A stretch of 12,974 nucleotides of DNA from Flammeovirgaceae bacterium (GTDB lineage: Bacteria > Bacteroidota > Bacteroidia > Cytophagales > Cyclobacteriaceae), in contig QIEB01000294.1 of NCBI GenBank assembly GCA_003229495.1, positions 1 to 12,974 of the forward strand, written 5' to 3'. Both the position numbers and the translations under genes were made by a program. Each line of letters starts with the position of its first letter. The first letter of the stretch is position 1. The notes under the pieces are model-generated. The model saw only the letters and a program-made list of their open reading frames with translations, was not told the origin of the DNA and searched no databases. Below are positions 1 to 5,423 of the stretch, in pieces.

Positions 1-152
1 ACCAGTACCCATGCAAGGGTAATCTCAGGGTCCCTGTTCTCTCTAAGAAGAGAAAAAACTATAAAGGCTATCAACAAAAGATAAAGTGATGCCCCTATTA
101 CCCCCAGGGTATTAAACAAATTCCATTGGATCAAAGCTGTAAAAGATGACAA
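1..152 (-). CDS. cls: Cardiolipin synthase, N-terminal fragment running off the left edge
   Basis: Minus-strand frame from a TTG at 152-150 to the window edge, about 50 codons. An in-frame TAG at 158-156 excludes a longer start, and there is no ATG, so TTG is the likely initiator (weak ribosome site). The protein opens with a hydrophobic helix (about residues 14-36, with GASLYLLLIAFIVFSLL), followed by RENRDPEITLAWVL. This is the typical N-terminus of bacterial phospholipase D-type cardiolipin synthases: a membrane helix, a basic RENRDP-type turn, then a second helix beginning TLAWVL. The catalytic HKD motifs would lie outside the window. Cardiolipin synthases condense phosphatidylglycerol into cardiolipin at the inner membrane. 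It starts 45 nt after the broken deacetylase gene on the same strand and may share its transcript. The family call rests only on this N-terminal pattern. Confidence 0.7.
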   Translation of the reverse strand, partial: MSSFTALIQWNLFNTLGVIGASLYLLLIAFIVFSLLRENRDPEITLAWVL

Positions 153-196
153 TTGCTAAAAGTACCTATATAACCCTAATTCTTCAAGAAAGAGTG

Positions 197-1130
197 CTAT
201 ATGGGCCAATAGTCTTTTAATATATGATGTAGTTGGTCCAGGTTTCTATTAAATGCAGTTCGTACTGATGGGTCGGAGGTGGTGGGGTCTTCCAGGTACT
301 TTGGATTTTTTCCGTTGAAACCATCCACAAATTGATAAATTGCTTTTGGCAGAATATTAAGGTTGTATCCTCCTTCCAGGACCGCAAAAACTTTGTCAAA
401 GTTGCTCCGTAACCAGGCGCCGCATTGGTGGTAACAATCCAGACTAAGTTTGAGTTGAAGTAAAGGATCTAGTTGATGTGCATCAAATCCGGCAGACACT
501 GCGACTATCTCCGGATCAAAGGCCCGGGCAATAGGGAGCACATATTCTAAGCCATTCCAGAATACATCGTCCCCGGAAGCGGGTGGCATAGGAATATTTA
601 TAGTAAAGCCCTGACCCCGGCCGGATCCAATTTCATCTACCCATCCGGTTCCTGGAAAAGCGGGATATTGATGTAGTGAGCAATAAAGTACCTTCGGGTT
701 ATCATAAAACACAGCCATCTATATCCAGAATGAATACTTTTTTTCCTTGACTTGTCAAGAACCGGACAGCAATTGCGATGTTGTTAAAAAGACAAAATCC
801 TGAGGCCCTTTGGGGGTAAGCATGATGCCCTGGCGGCCTGACCAGAGCGAACCCACCAGAGGTTGCTGCAGTAATACTTGCTCCTACCGCTGCACAGGCA
901 GCACTAAAGCTGTGTGGGCTGGTGAGGGTATCAGGATCCAGGGGTATTGACTGATTGCAATGAGACCTAACTTTTTCAATATGGTCAGGTGTATGTACAA
1001 GCTCCAAATACTCTTCCCCGGCAGGTATGTTATTATTCTGAAGTCCCTTAAAAGCGTCCAGACGTTCAATAGATTCAGGATGACCTCCGGTATTATGAAG
1101 CAAGCAGTCTGAAGAAAAAATCAACTCCAT
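197..1130 (-). pseudogene. Histone deacetylase/AcuC-like deacetylase, disrupted by an internal deletion and frameshift
   Basis: Two abutting minus-strand frames together make one HDAC-family protein. The first (1130-702) opens with DCLLHNTGGHPESIERL and carries the catalytic PPGHH dyad (H102, H103), ending ILDID then GCVL and stop. The second (from about 716 to 197) continues AVFYDNPKVLYCSLHQYP, PGTG, AGFDAH (zinc-ligand Asp) and EGGYNL (catalytic Tyr). Family members normally read DIDVHHGNGTQ before the FYxxP segment. Here VHHGNGTQ is absent and the frame shifts exactly there (junction 716/717), as a 23-nt deletion would produce. The zinc-ligand His is therefore lost. Intact homologues deacetylate acyl-lysine or small acyl-amines in the cytoplasm. 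Both halves are otherwise well preserved, so the lesion looks recent. A restart at ATG 718-716 could express the C-terminal half, but it would lack half the active site. An assembly error is possible but is not the usual homopolymer type. Confidence 0.88.
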
Positions 1131-1182
1131 CTTTTAGTAAGGGACTGAATTATAGAAGGACTGATTGACAATTTTTTAACCG

Positions 1183-1231
1183 ACTAAGCACTAAAAACTA
1201 AGCACTAAAAACTAAAAACTAAAAACTCAAA
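1183..1231. repeat. Tandem heptad repeat, seven ACTAAAA-type units
   Basis: Seven consecutive 7-base units read on the plus strand: actaagc, actaaaa, actaagc, actaaaa, actaaaa, actaaaa, actcaaa. The first four also form two copies of a 14-base unit (1183-1196 and 1197-1210). The last unit overlaps the stop codon (TGA, 1229-1227) of the thiol peroxidase gene. Because 7 is not a multiple of 3, the TAA on plus and TAG on minus fall in all three frames of both strands. Confidence 0.9.
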
Positions 1232-1682
1232 ACTGTCCAAGTATTTGGTCACTGTGTTCTTTGGCCTTGACCTTCTCAATGATATTTTCAATTACTCCAT
1301 TTCCATCGATTACAAAAGTAATCCTGGCTGTTCCCATATATTTGCGTCCGTACATCGATTTTTCCACCCAGGTTCCATAGGCTTGGTGCAAGTGTTTTTC
1401 AGTATCTGCCAATAAGGAAAAGGGCAATTCATGCTTGTCAATAAATTTTTGGTGAGATTTACTGTTGTCGCTGCTAATGCCTAGTATTTCATATCCGAGA
1501 TCCTTAAAAGATTGGTAATTGTCCCGCAGATTACAGGCTTCTTTGGTACATGTGGGTGTATTGTCTCTGGGATAGAAGAACAGTACCAGTTTGCTGCCCC
1601 GGTAATCCGATAGTTTTACCATGTTGCCAGATTCATCTTGAATCTCAAAATCCGGCGCTTTATCCCCTGGCTTGAGTGTCAT
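1227..1682 (-). CDS. bcp: Thioredoxin-dependent thiol peroxidase (Bcp/PrxQ-type peroxiredoxin)
   Basis: A 151-residue cytoplasmic peroxiredoxin of normal length for the Bcp/PrxQ group. It reduces hydrogen peroxide and organic hydroperoxides and is recycled by thioredoxin. The N-terminus has GDKAPDFEIQD and SDYRGSKLVLFFYPRD. The active site reads TPTCTKEAC, with peroxidatic Cys45 and the resolving Cys50 five residues on, as in atypical two-Cys Bcp proteins. The family's common TPGC is TPTC here. Arg120 in GTARITFVID matches the conserved active-site arginine region. The C-terminus ends ILGQF within the heptad repeat, slightly short of many homologues, so the repeat may have trimmed the last residues. 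Start ATG 1682-1680 precedes MTLKPGDKAP, the usual family N-terminus. It lies 96 nt upstream of the broken deacetylase on the same strand. No clear promoter was seen. Confidence 0.95.
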   Translation of the reverse strand: MTLKPGDKAPDFEIQDESGNMVKLSDYRGSKLVLFFYPRDNTPTCTKEACNLRDNYQSFKDLGYEILGISSDNSKSHQKFIDKHELPFSLLADTEKHLHQAYGTWVEKSMYGRKYMGTARITFVIDGNGVIENIIEKVKAKEHSDQILGQF

Positions 1683-1762
1683 AGTTGAATTGAGCTAATA
1701 ACGTGATTATAAAACAAGCTCCGTAAACTGGATTAGGTCTGTATATATTAATGTAAATACAA

Positions 1763-1798
1763 AAGCGGGAACACCTTCTTACGAAACTATTCCCGCTT
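1763..1798 (-). terminator. Hairpin with 9-bp perfect arms, terminator-like on the minus strand
   Basis: Plus-strand arms aagcgggaa (1763-1771) and ttcccgctt (1790-1798) are perfect inverted repeats around an 18-nt loop. Read on minus, the closing arm runs into TTTTGTATTT, a short U tract, so it would terminate transcripts coming from higher coordinates, such as the candidate small RNA. There is no T run on the plus side. The loop is longer than ideal, so strength is uncertain. Confidence 0.5.
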
Positions 1799-1830
1799 AA
1801 TTCTGCAACATCCGTAGATCTTGTAGAATT
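1799..1830. other. Second hairpin directly abutting the terminator-like hairpin
   Basis: Plus-strand arms aattctgcaa (1799-1808) and ttgtagaatt (1821-1830) pair over 10 positions with one G-U type wobble, around a 12-nt loop. It touches the 1763-1798 hairpin with no gap, so a minus-strand transcript would end in two stacked stem-loops. Confidence 0.55.
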
Positions 1831-2010
1831 CCAAGTTACAGTTATTCTGGCTTCCTTTTCGAAATCAATTCCTAAAAACTGATTTACTCCAATTCTAATA
1901 TATTAAATTCTGTATTGAACTTTCCAAACCCCGTAAGATCTGTTACACCCAATCCTTCCTCTAATATATCCGGCTTTTAACGGCCGGCCTTTTATCTCTC
2001 CTTGGTATAC

Positions 2011-2040
2011 CAAATGTAAAGCCCCGATTTTACAACACAA
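2011..2040 (-). promoter_or_regulatory. Consensus Bacteroidota promoter, TTG-N19-TACATTTG
   Basis: On minus, TTG (2040-2038) is followed after exactly 19 nt by TACATTTG (2018-2011), a full match to the primary sigma-factor consensus TTG-N19-TAnnTTTG of this phylum. No annotated gene starts downstream; the next minus-strand gene is bcp, 320 nt away and beyond the 1763-1798 hairpin. It therefore probably drives a short noncoding transcript. Confidence 0.6.
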
Positions 2041-2380
2041 AATAATTCGCAAAATACTTATACACCATTTTTGCACATTTTTATCCACCTAATCAAACTG
2101 TTCAGGTAGGTTCAGTCAACAAGTATTTTAGCGGTCAATATTACATTAGCAATGAATGGTTTTAAACTAAAAAGATTGTAAAAAGAAGTTTCTGCAACTT
2201 GTAATCAATATTGAATTGTAAGTGTAAATAAGAGTAAATTGTTATGTCACGTGGATTTTTTTTACATCAGGCCTATATCCGGGTTTATTCCTTTGAACTG
2301 GACCAAATGATCAGGCTTTACTCCAACTAGTGTTAAATAGTTTTCAAAGGATTTGAAGACCTCCTCTTGCAACTATTTGG
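2041..2380. other. AT-rich intergenic stretch without a recognisable gene
   Basis: No frame here resembles a protein family, and no tRNA, tmRNA, RNase P or SRP RNA signature was seen. The only structure noted is a long-range inverted repeat, cctttgaa (2291-2298) with ttcaaagg (2343-2350), just before the plus-strand terminator at 2381-2410. That could be part of a folded plus-strand transcript. A TAAATTG at 2235-2241 is promoter-like, but its upstream TTG elements are 16 or 21 nt away, so no promoter is called. Confidence 0.5.
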
Positions 2381-2410
2381 AAAATCGCACTTGGAAGTGC
2401 CATTTTTTTT
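2381..2410 (+). terminator. Intrinsic terminator with no gene upstream
   Basis: Stem aaaat-c-gcact, loop tgga, then agtgc-c-atttt: ten pairs interrupted by one C/C mismatch, followed by a run of eight T (2403-2410). This is a textbook plus-strand rho-independent terminator, yet no plus-strand coding frame lies to its left in the window. It may end an unrecognised noncoding RNA in the 2200-2400 region. Confidence 0.7.
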
Positions 2411-2474
2411 ATAAATTAATGTACTGGTTGTAAGTCGAGATCGGATATATGATATTACCTACCATCCAAAATTT

Positions 2475-2482
2475 TAAATTTG
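2475..2482 (+). promoter_or_regulatory. TAnnTTTG-type -7 element upstream of the small helical protein gene
   Basis: TAAATTTG matches the Bacteroidota -7 consensus exactly. No TTG lies at the usual distance upstream (about 2453-2456 reads attac), so the -33 element is missing or degenerate. If used, transcription would start near 2488 and the leader of the 2601 gene would contain the terminator-like hairpin at 2536-2564. Confidence 0.4.
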
Positions 2483-2535
2483 TTGTAAAAATTCCGATAA
2501 AAGCAGAAATAGTCATCCAACTGGTTAGGATATAG

Positions 2536-2564
2536 AGGTATTGGAATCATCCAATACCTTTTTT
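2536..2564 (+). terminator. Strong intrinsic terminator or attenuator in the leader of the 2601 gene
   Basis: A perfect 10-bp hairpin, aggtattgga (2536-2545), loop atca, tccaatacct (2550-2559), runs into six T (2559-2564). It ends 36 nt before ATG 2601. It may close a short upstream transcript (about 75 nt if started at 2488) or act as an attenuator. A direct repeat tcatccaa (2513-2520 and 2547-2554) means TTGGA of the 5' arm could pair with either copy, a possible though weak antiterminator. Confidence 0.75.
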
Positions 2565-2600
2565 AATAGTAAAATTTGTAGCACCAACATATCATTCACT

Positions 2601-3014
2601 ATGGAGAAATTAAAAGCAACCACTACTGAGTTCCTACTTCGAGAGGGTCTGATGGACCTGCACAAAACAAGCAAGCAATGGGTTTCTGAAGTTGATCTTT
2701 GGAAGTTTGAATTAGAATTCTTTCAAAAGTTACTTGATTCAAATGCCGGCAAAGTAACTACCTATAAAGGTAAAAAAACCATTGGTCACCTTCAAAATCT
2801 TATCACCTACTACCAGGGGGAACTCTTGGATGAGTTTGCTAAAGCTGTGCGGAAACACCAAAAATATCTAAACCGGATCATCACAGGAGAGGAATCTGAT
2901 GAGGAGTCATACCGGGTAAAACATGACATCATAGACGACAAGATCACCGGTTTCAAAGACAGCTTTAAAAGCTACAAGCAAGAGTTGTTTCAATTTATCT
3001 CTGAACTGATCTGA
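2601..3014 (+). CDS. Conserved-looking all-helical small protein of unknown function (137 aa)
   Basis: I do not recognise the family beyond a resemblance to short uncharacterised Bacteroidota proteins. The start is ATG 2601 (MEKLKATTTEFL). A longer reading from TTG 2541 would begin inside the terminator hairpin and is rejected. The protein is highly charged, without signal peptide or membrane segment, and looks almost entirely alpha-helical. Features include an aromatic/charged stretch near residues 26-44 (KQWVSEVDLWKFELEFFQ), a middle helix around QNLITYYQGELLDEFAKAV, an acidic linker (EESDEES), and a C-terminal amphipathic helix ending FISELI. A small helical-bundle or coiled-coil cytoplasmic protein is a reasonable guess. 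It sits alone between a leader terminator (2536-2564) and its own terminator (3035-3058), so it is probably a single-gene unit, possibly controlled by attenuation. Confidence 0.8.
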   Translation: MEKLKATTTEFLLREGLMDLHKTSKQWVSEVDLWKFELEFFQKLLDSNAGKVTTYKGKKTIGHLQNLITYYQGELLDEFAKAVRKHQKYLNRIITGEESDEESYRVKHDIIDDKITGFKDSFKSYKQELFQFISELI

Positions 3015-3034
3015 CTCTCAATTTTCAAATAGTC

Positions 3035-3058
3035 AAACCCCGGTGCTGTCGGGGTTTT
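3035..3058 (+). terminator. Intrinsic terminator of the small helical protein gene
   Basis: Perfect 8-bp stem aaaccccg (3035-3042) and cggggttt (3050-3057), 7-nt loop, then TTTTGTATTTT. It lies 20 nt after the stop codon of the 2601-3014 gene and separates it from the kinase promoter. Confidence 0.85.
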
Positions 3059-3128
3059 GTATTTTACGGCCCGTATTATTCCGGTTTGAATAGAAAGACA
3101 CGGATTGCTCAGGAAATATTCAGCTGAT

Positions 3129-3159
3129 TTTGACAATACCACAAAATATTCTATGTTGT
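3129..3159 (+). promoter_or_regulatory. Bacteroidota-type promoter of the ROK kinase gene
   Basis: TTTG (3129-3132), a spacer of exactly 19 nt, then TATGTTGT (3152-3159), close to the TAnnTTTG consensus with the final TTG shifted by one base. Transcription would start near 3165, leaving a leader of about 15 nt before ATG 3180. Confidence 0.5.
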
Positions 3160-3179
3160 ACGATTCATAGTAATCGCTA

Positions 3180-4142
3180 ATGGACTTAGTAGCAGGGATT
3201 GATATTGGAGGTACTAAAACAAAGCTTGGCTTGGTAAGCAATTCAGGGGAATGTGTAGTTTCCATGAATTTCCGTACTAAGGAATATCCGGATCTTGAAG
3301 ATTTTCTGGACAAGACTGCCCAGTCTGTGCAAGAACTTATTCAGAAAATGCCCTCTAAGGTAAACCTGTTGGGAGTAGGTATTGGAGCACCCAATGCATC
3401 CAATAAGCGTGGAACCATAGAGTATGCCGCTAATTTATACTGGAAGGGAATCGTCCCGCTTCAAGATAAATTACAAGAGCGAATGGACATCCCCATGAAA
3501 GTAACCAACGATGCCAACGCAGCAGCGCTAGGAGAGATGCTTTTTGGGAATGCCAAAGGGATGAAGGACTTTGTAGTTATTACACTTGGTACCGGTTTGG
3601 GCAGCGGGGTGGTTTCAAACGGTAGTCTGGTGTATGGTTATGATGGATTTGCGGGAGAATTTGGACATATTGCATGGCTTCCGGAGGACGGTCGGGTGGA
3701 TGGTATGGGAGTAAAAGGAGGGCTTGAGGCCTATGTCTCGGCTACCGGGTTGAAACGTACCATAGTCTACATGATGAGTAAATATCCGGATGAAAGCAGG
3801 TTTCGCAGCATTGCTTTCAACGACCTGCATGGGGAAGAGATCACCAGGGCAGCTGAGGAAGGTGACCCAATTGCCATAAAAGCATTTGAATACACTGGAG
3901 AAATATTGGGCAAGGCACTAGCTAATTTCACTCTATTTTCACAACCGGAAGCTTACTTTTTAGTAGGAGGGCTGGCCAATTGCGGTAAGTGGATCTTTGA
4001 ACCTACCCAAAAGCACATGGAAGACCACCTGTTGGAAATGTATAAAGGTAAAGTGTGTATTATGTCTTCTGGAATGGCAGAGAAAAATGTTGCGGTATCT
4101 GGAGCTGCCGCTCTAATTTGGATGGACCAATATTCTTCCTGA
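3180..4142 (+). CDS. ROK-family sugar kinase (glucokinase-like), zinc cysteines absent
   Basis: A 320-residue ROK protein that would phosphorylate a hexose or N-acetylhexosamine with ATP in the cytoplasm. The N-terminal phosphate loop is GIDIGGTKTKLG (6-17). GVGIGAPN (66-72) and the NDANAAALGE segment with catalytic Asp111 follow, then the LGTGLGSGVV adenosine/phosphate motif (136-145) and GEFGH (159-163) with sugar-binding Glu160 and His163. Normally a CxCGxxGCxE zinc motif comes next; here the same place reads DGMGVKGGLE (174-183), with all three cysteines replaced while Glu183 remains. Length and remaining motifs are normal, so the protein is probably active but folded without the usual zinc site. 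It has its own promoter and ends 38 nt from the convergent desaturase. Substrate is not determinable; glucose, GlcNAc or ManNAc would fit the nearby epimerase and glycosidases. Confidence 0.93.
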   Translation: MDLVAGIDIGGTKTKLGLVSNSGECVVSMNFRTKEYPDLEDFLDKTAQSVQELIQKMPSKVNLLGVGIGAPNASNKRGTIEYAANLYWKGIVPLQDKLQERMDIPMKVTNDANAAALGEMLFGNAKGMKDFVVITLGTGLGSGVVSNGSLVYGYDGFAGEFGHIAWLPEDGRVDGMGVKGGLEAYVSATGLKRTIVYMMSKYPDESRFRSIAFNDLHGEEITRAAEEGDPIAIKAFEYTGEILGKALANFTLFSQPEAYFLVGGLANCGKWIFEPTQKHMEDHLLEMYKGKVCIMSSGMAEKNVAVSGAAALIWMDQYSS

Positions 4143-4180
4143 ATTTGAACTTAATTTATTCAGTTTCCGGACTCAACAGA

Positions 4181-5266
4181 CTATACAACCTCCGGTTTGA
4201 TACTATATTTTTTTAAGGTCCGGTAATGCGATTGAATGGCTCCTACCATATTGCGGTGCTCATAGTAAAAAAGCCCATGCTCTTGAACGATTTCCCTGAC
4301 AATCTCTGATATTTTCCTGTAATGCACATGACATATCTGTGGGAACAGGTGATGCTCAATTTGGAAATTCAAACCACCCAGATACCAGTTGAGCAGGGCA
4401 CTTCTTCGGGAGAAGTTAGCTGTTGTTTTTATTTGATGTACTATCCAACTGTCGGGGAATTCTTGCTTAAGATGAGCAGAGTCATGATGATTCTGCTCAG
4501 CAATATGGGCCAATTGAAATGTCACACTAAGTACAAATCCGGCCACAAAATGCATTGTTAAAAACCCTATCGCTATGTAAATAATAGAAATATCCAGCAC
4601 CAGCCAGGGAATTAGCACCATATATATATAGTATAGTATTTTGGAGCCAATAAGCACTAACAATTCGCTTTTGTAGCGGGTCTTACTATCTCCCATTTCT
4701 TTATAAAGTCCCCTGAATTGCCGGAAATCTTTTATGGTTACCCAACTGAGTGTACCCAGTGAGTATAAAAACCAACAATAGTAGTGTTGAAAACGATGAA
4801 ACCAATGCCAATTGGAGAAAGGTGACAACCGCAGCACATCTCCGTTGTCAAGATCTTCATCGGCCCCATATATATTGGTATAAGTGTGGTGCTTTACGTT
4901 GTGTTGAACCACCCAGTTGAATTTGTTTCCACCAATTAGATTCATGCTGTATCCCAGCCAAGTGTTGATCTTTTGCAGTGAACTATATGCGCCATGGTTT
5001 GCGTCATGCATTACCGACATGCCAATTCCGGCCAGACTTAGTCCCATGATCAGTGAAAGTAACCACATTACATACAGTGGCATAGGGATCAGCAATAGAG
5101 TGAAATACATACCAAAGTATACCCCAAATAATATCAGCGACTTCAACCACATTTTACCGTTGGCCTTTTTTGAGATATTATTTTGTTTGAAATAGGTGTT
5201 CACCCGGTCCCTGATGGCTTTTTGAAGCGGATTAGACGATACGGGATTATTAAACTTAACTTTCAT
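4181..5266 (-). CDS. Membrane fatty acid desaturase, front-end type (QxxHH third box)
   Basis: A 361-residue integral membrane di-iron acyl desaturase. It introduces a double bond into long acyl chains (acyl-CoA or lipid-linked) using oxygen and an external electron donor. Three histidine boxes are visible: HDANH (87-91), HNVKHH (122-127) and QIEHH (302-306). Glutamine in the third box is typical of delta-5/delta-6 and linoleoyl-CoA-type front-end desaturases, but there is no fused cytochrome b5 domain. Two hydrophobic hairpins lie around residues 41-88 and 203-252. The motif GADEDLDNGDVLR after box 2 and the C-terminal region resemble bacterial members. ATG 5266-5264 begins MKVKFNNP. A good promoter lies about 85 nt upstream. 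The gene is convergent with the ROK kinase, with no strong terminator in the 38-nt gap, and is functionally separate from the glycan genes; a role in membrane fluidity is inferred. Confidence 0.93.
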   Translation of the reverse strand: MKVKFNNPVSSNPLQKAIRDRVNTYFKQNNISKKANGKMWLKSLILFGVYFGMYFTLLLIPMPLYVMWLLSLIMGLSLAGIGMSVMHDANHGAYSSLQKINTWLGYSMNLIGGNKFNWVVQHNVKHHTYTNIYGADEDLDNGDVLRLSPFSNWHWFHRFQHYYCWFLYSLGTLSWVTIKDFRQFRGLYKEMGDSKTRYKSELLVLIGSKILYYIYMVLIPWLVLDISIIYIAIGFLTMHFVAGFVLSVTFQLAHIAEQNHHDSAHLKQEFPDSWIVHQIKTTANFSRRSALLNWYLGGLNFQIEHHLFPQICHVHYRKISEIVREIVQEHGLFYYEHRNMVGAIQSHYRTLKKYSIKPEVV

Positions 5267-5352
5267 TCCAGTTTATTGATACAAGATGACCCTGACTAAA
5301 TAACGGCAATGGCCAAACAGCGCTGCGGGACAAGGTGACCTCAACGGATCGA

Positions 5353-5381
5353 CAAAGATAAAACAATTTTACTACAAACAA
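5353..5381 (-). promoter_or_regulatory. Promoter of the desaturase gene, TTG-N18-TATCTTTG
   Basis: On minus, TTG (5381-5379), an 18-nt spacer and TATCTTTG (5360-5353), the latter an exact TAnnTTTG. Predicted start near 5347 gives a leader of about 80 nt before ATG 5266. Confidence 0.6.
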
Positions 5382-5423
5382 CTAATGTGTTTCAGGTGTC
5401 AATAATAAAAGGAAAAGACCAAC

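Larger units (their letters stand above)
1757..2006 (-). ncRNA. Candidate small RNA (about 250 nt) between a consensus promoter and a terminator hairpin
   Basis: A near-perfect Bacteroidota promoter at 2040-2011 on minus predicts a start near 2006. Downstream lie two hairpins (1830-1799 and 1798-1763), the second followed by TTTTG, which resembles an intrinsic terminator. No convincing protein lies between them. The longest interior frame is a 23-codon stretch starting at a TTG right after a GAGGAAGGA purine tract near 1950, and it has no family resemblance. Local inverted repeats include AAATCA/TGATTT near 1865-1890. Promoter and terminator are directly visible; the transcript itself is inferred. 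Alternatives are a tiny mRNA or the leftover control region of a lost gene. Confidence 0.35.

Noticed and set aside
197..718. C-terminal half of the deacetylase as an independent gene starting at ATG 718
   Set aside because: It begins in the middle of the HDAC fold and lacks the PPGHH dyad; the preceding frame supplies exactly the missing N-terminal half, so one broken gene is the better reading.
1903..2088. 61-codon open frame on minus in the noncoding block
   Set aside because: Its start lies upstream of the consensus promoter at 2040-2011, the composition looks random, and no family pattern is seen. A different-frame stretch ending LGVTDLTGFGKFNTEFNILELE (about 1883-1950) looks more protein-like, but it is only about 29 codons without an ATG, so it is not called.
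2541..2600. TTG start for the small helical protein at 2541
   Set aside because: These codons lie in a perfect terminator hairpin and its T run, and encode a low-complexity lead-in; ATG 2601 gives a natural N-terminus.
2990..3313. 107-codon minus-strand frame across the kinase start
   Set aside because: It overlaps the kinase N-terminus, promoter and terminator on the opposite strand and shows no family features, so it is a shadow frame.
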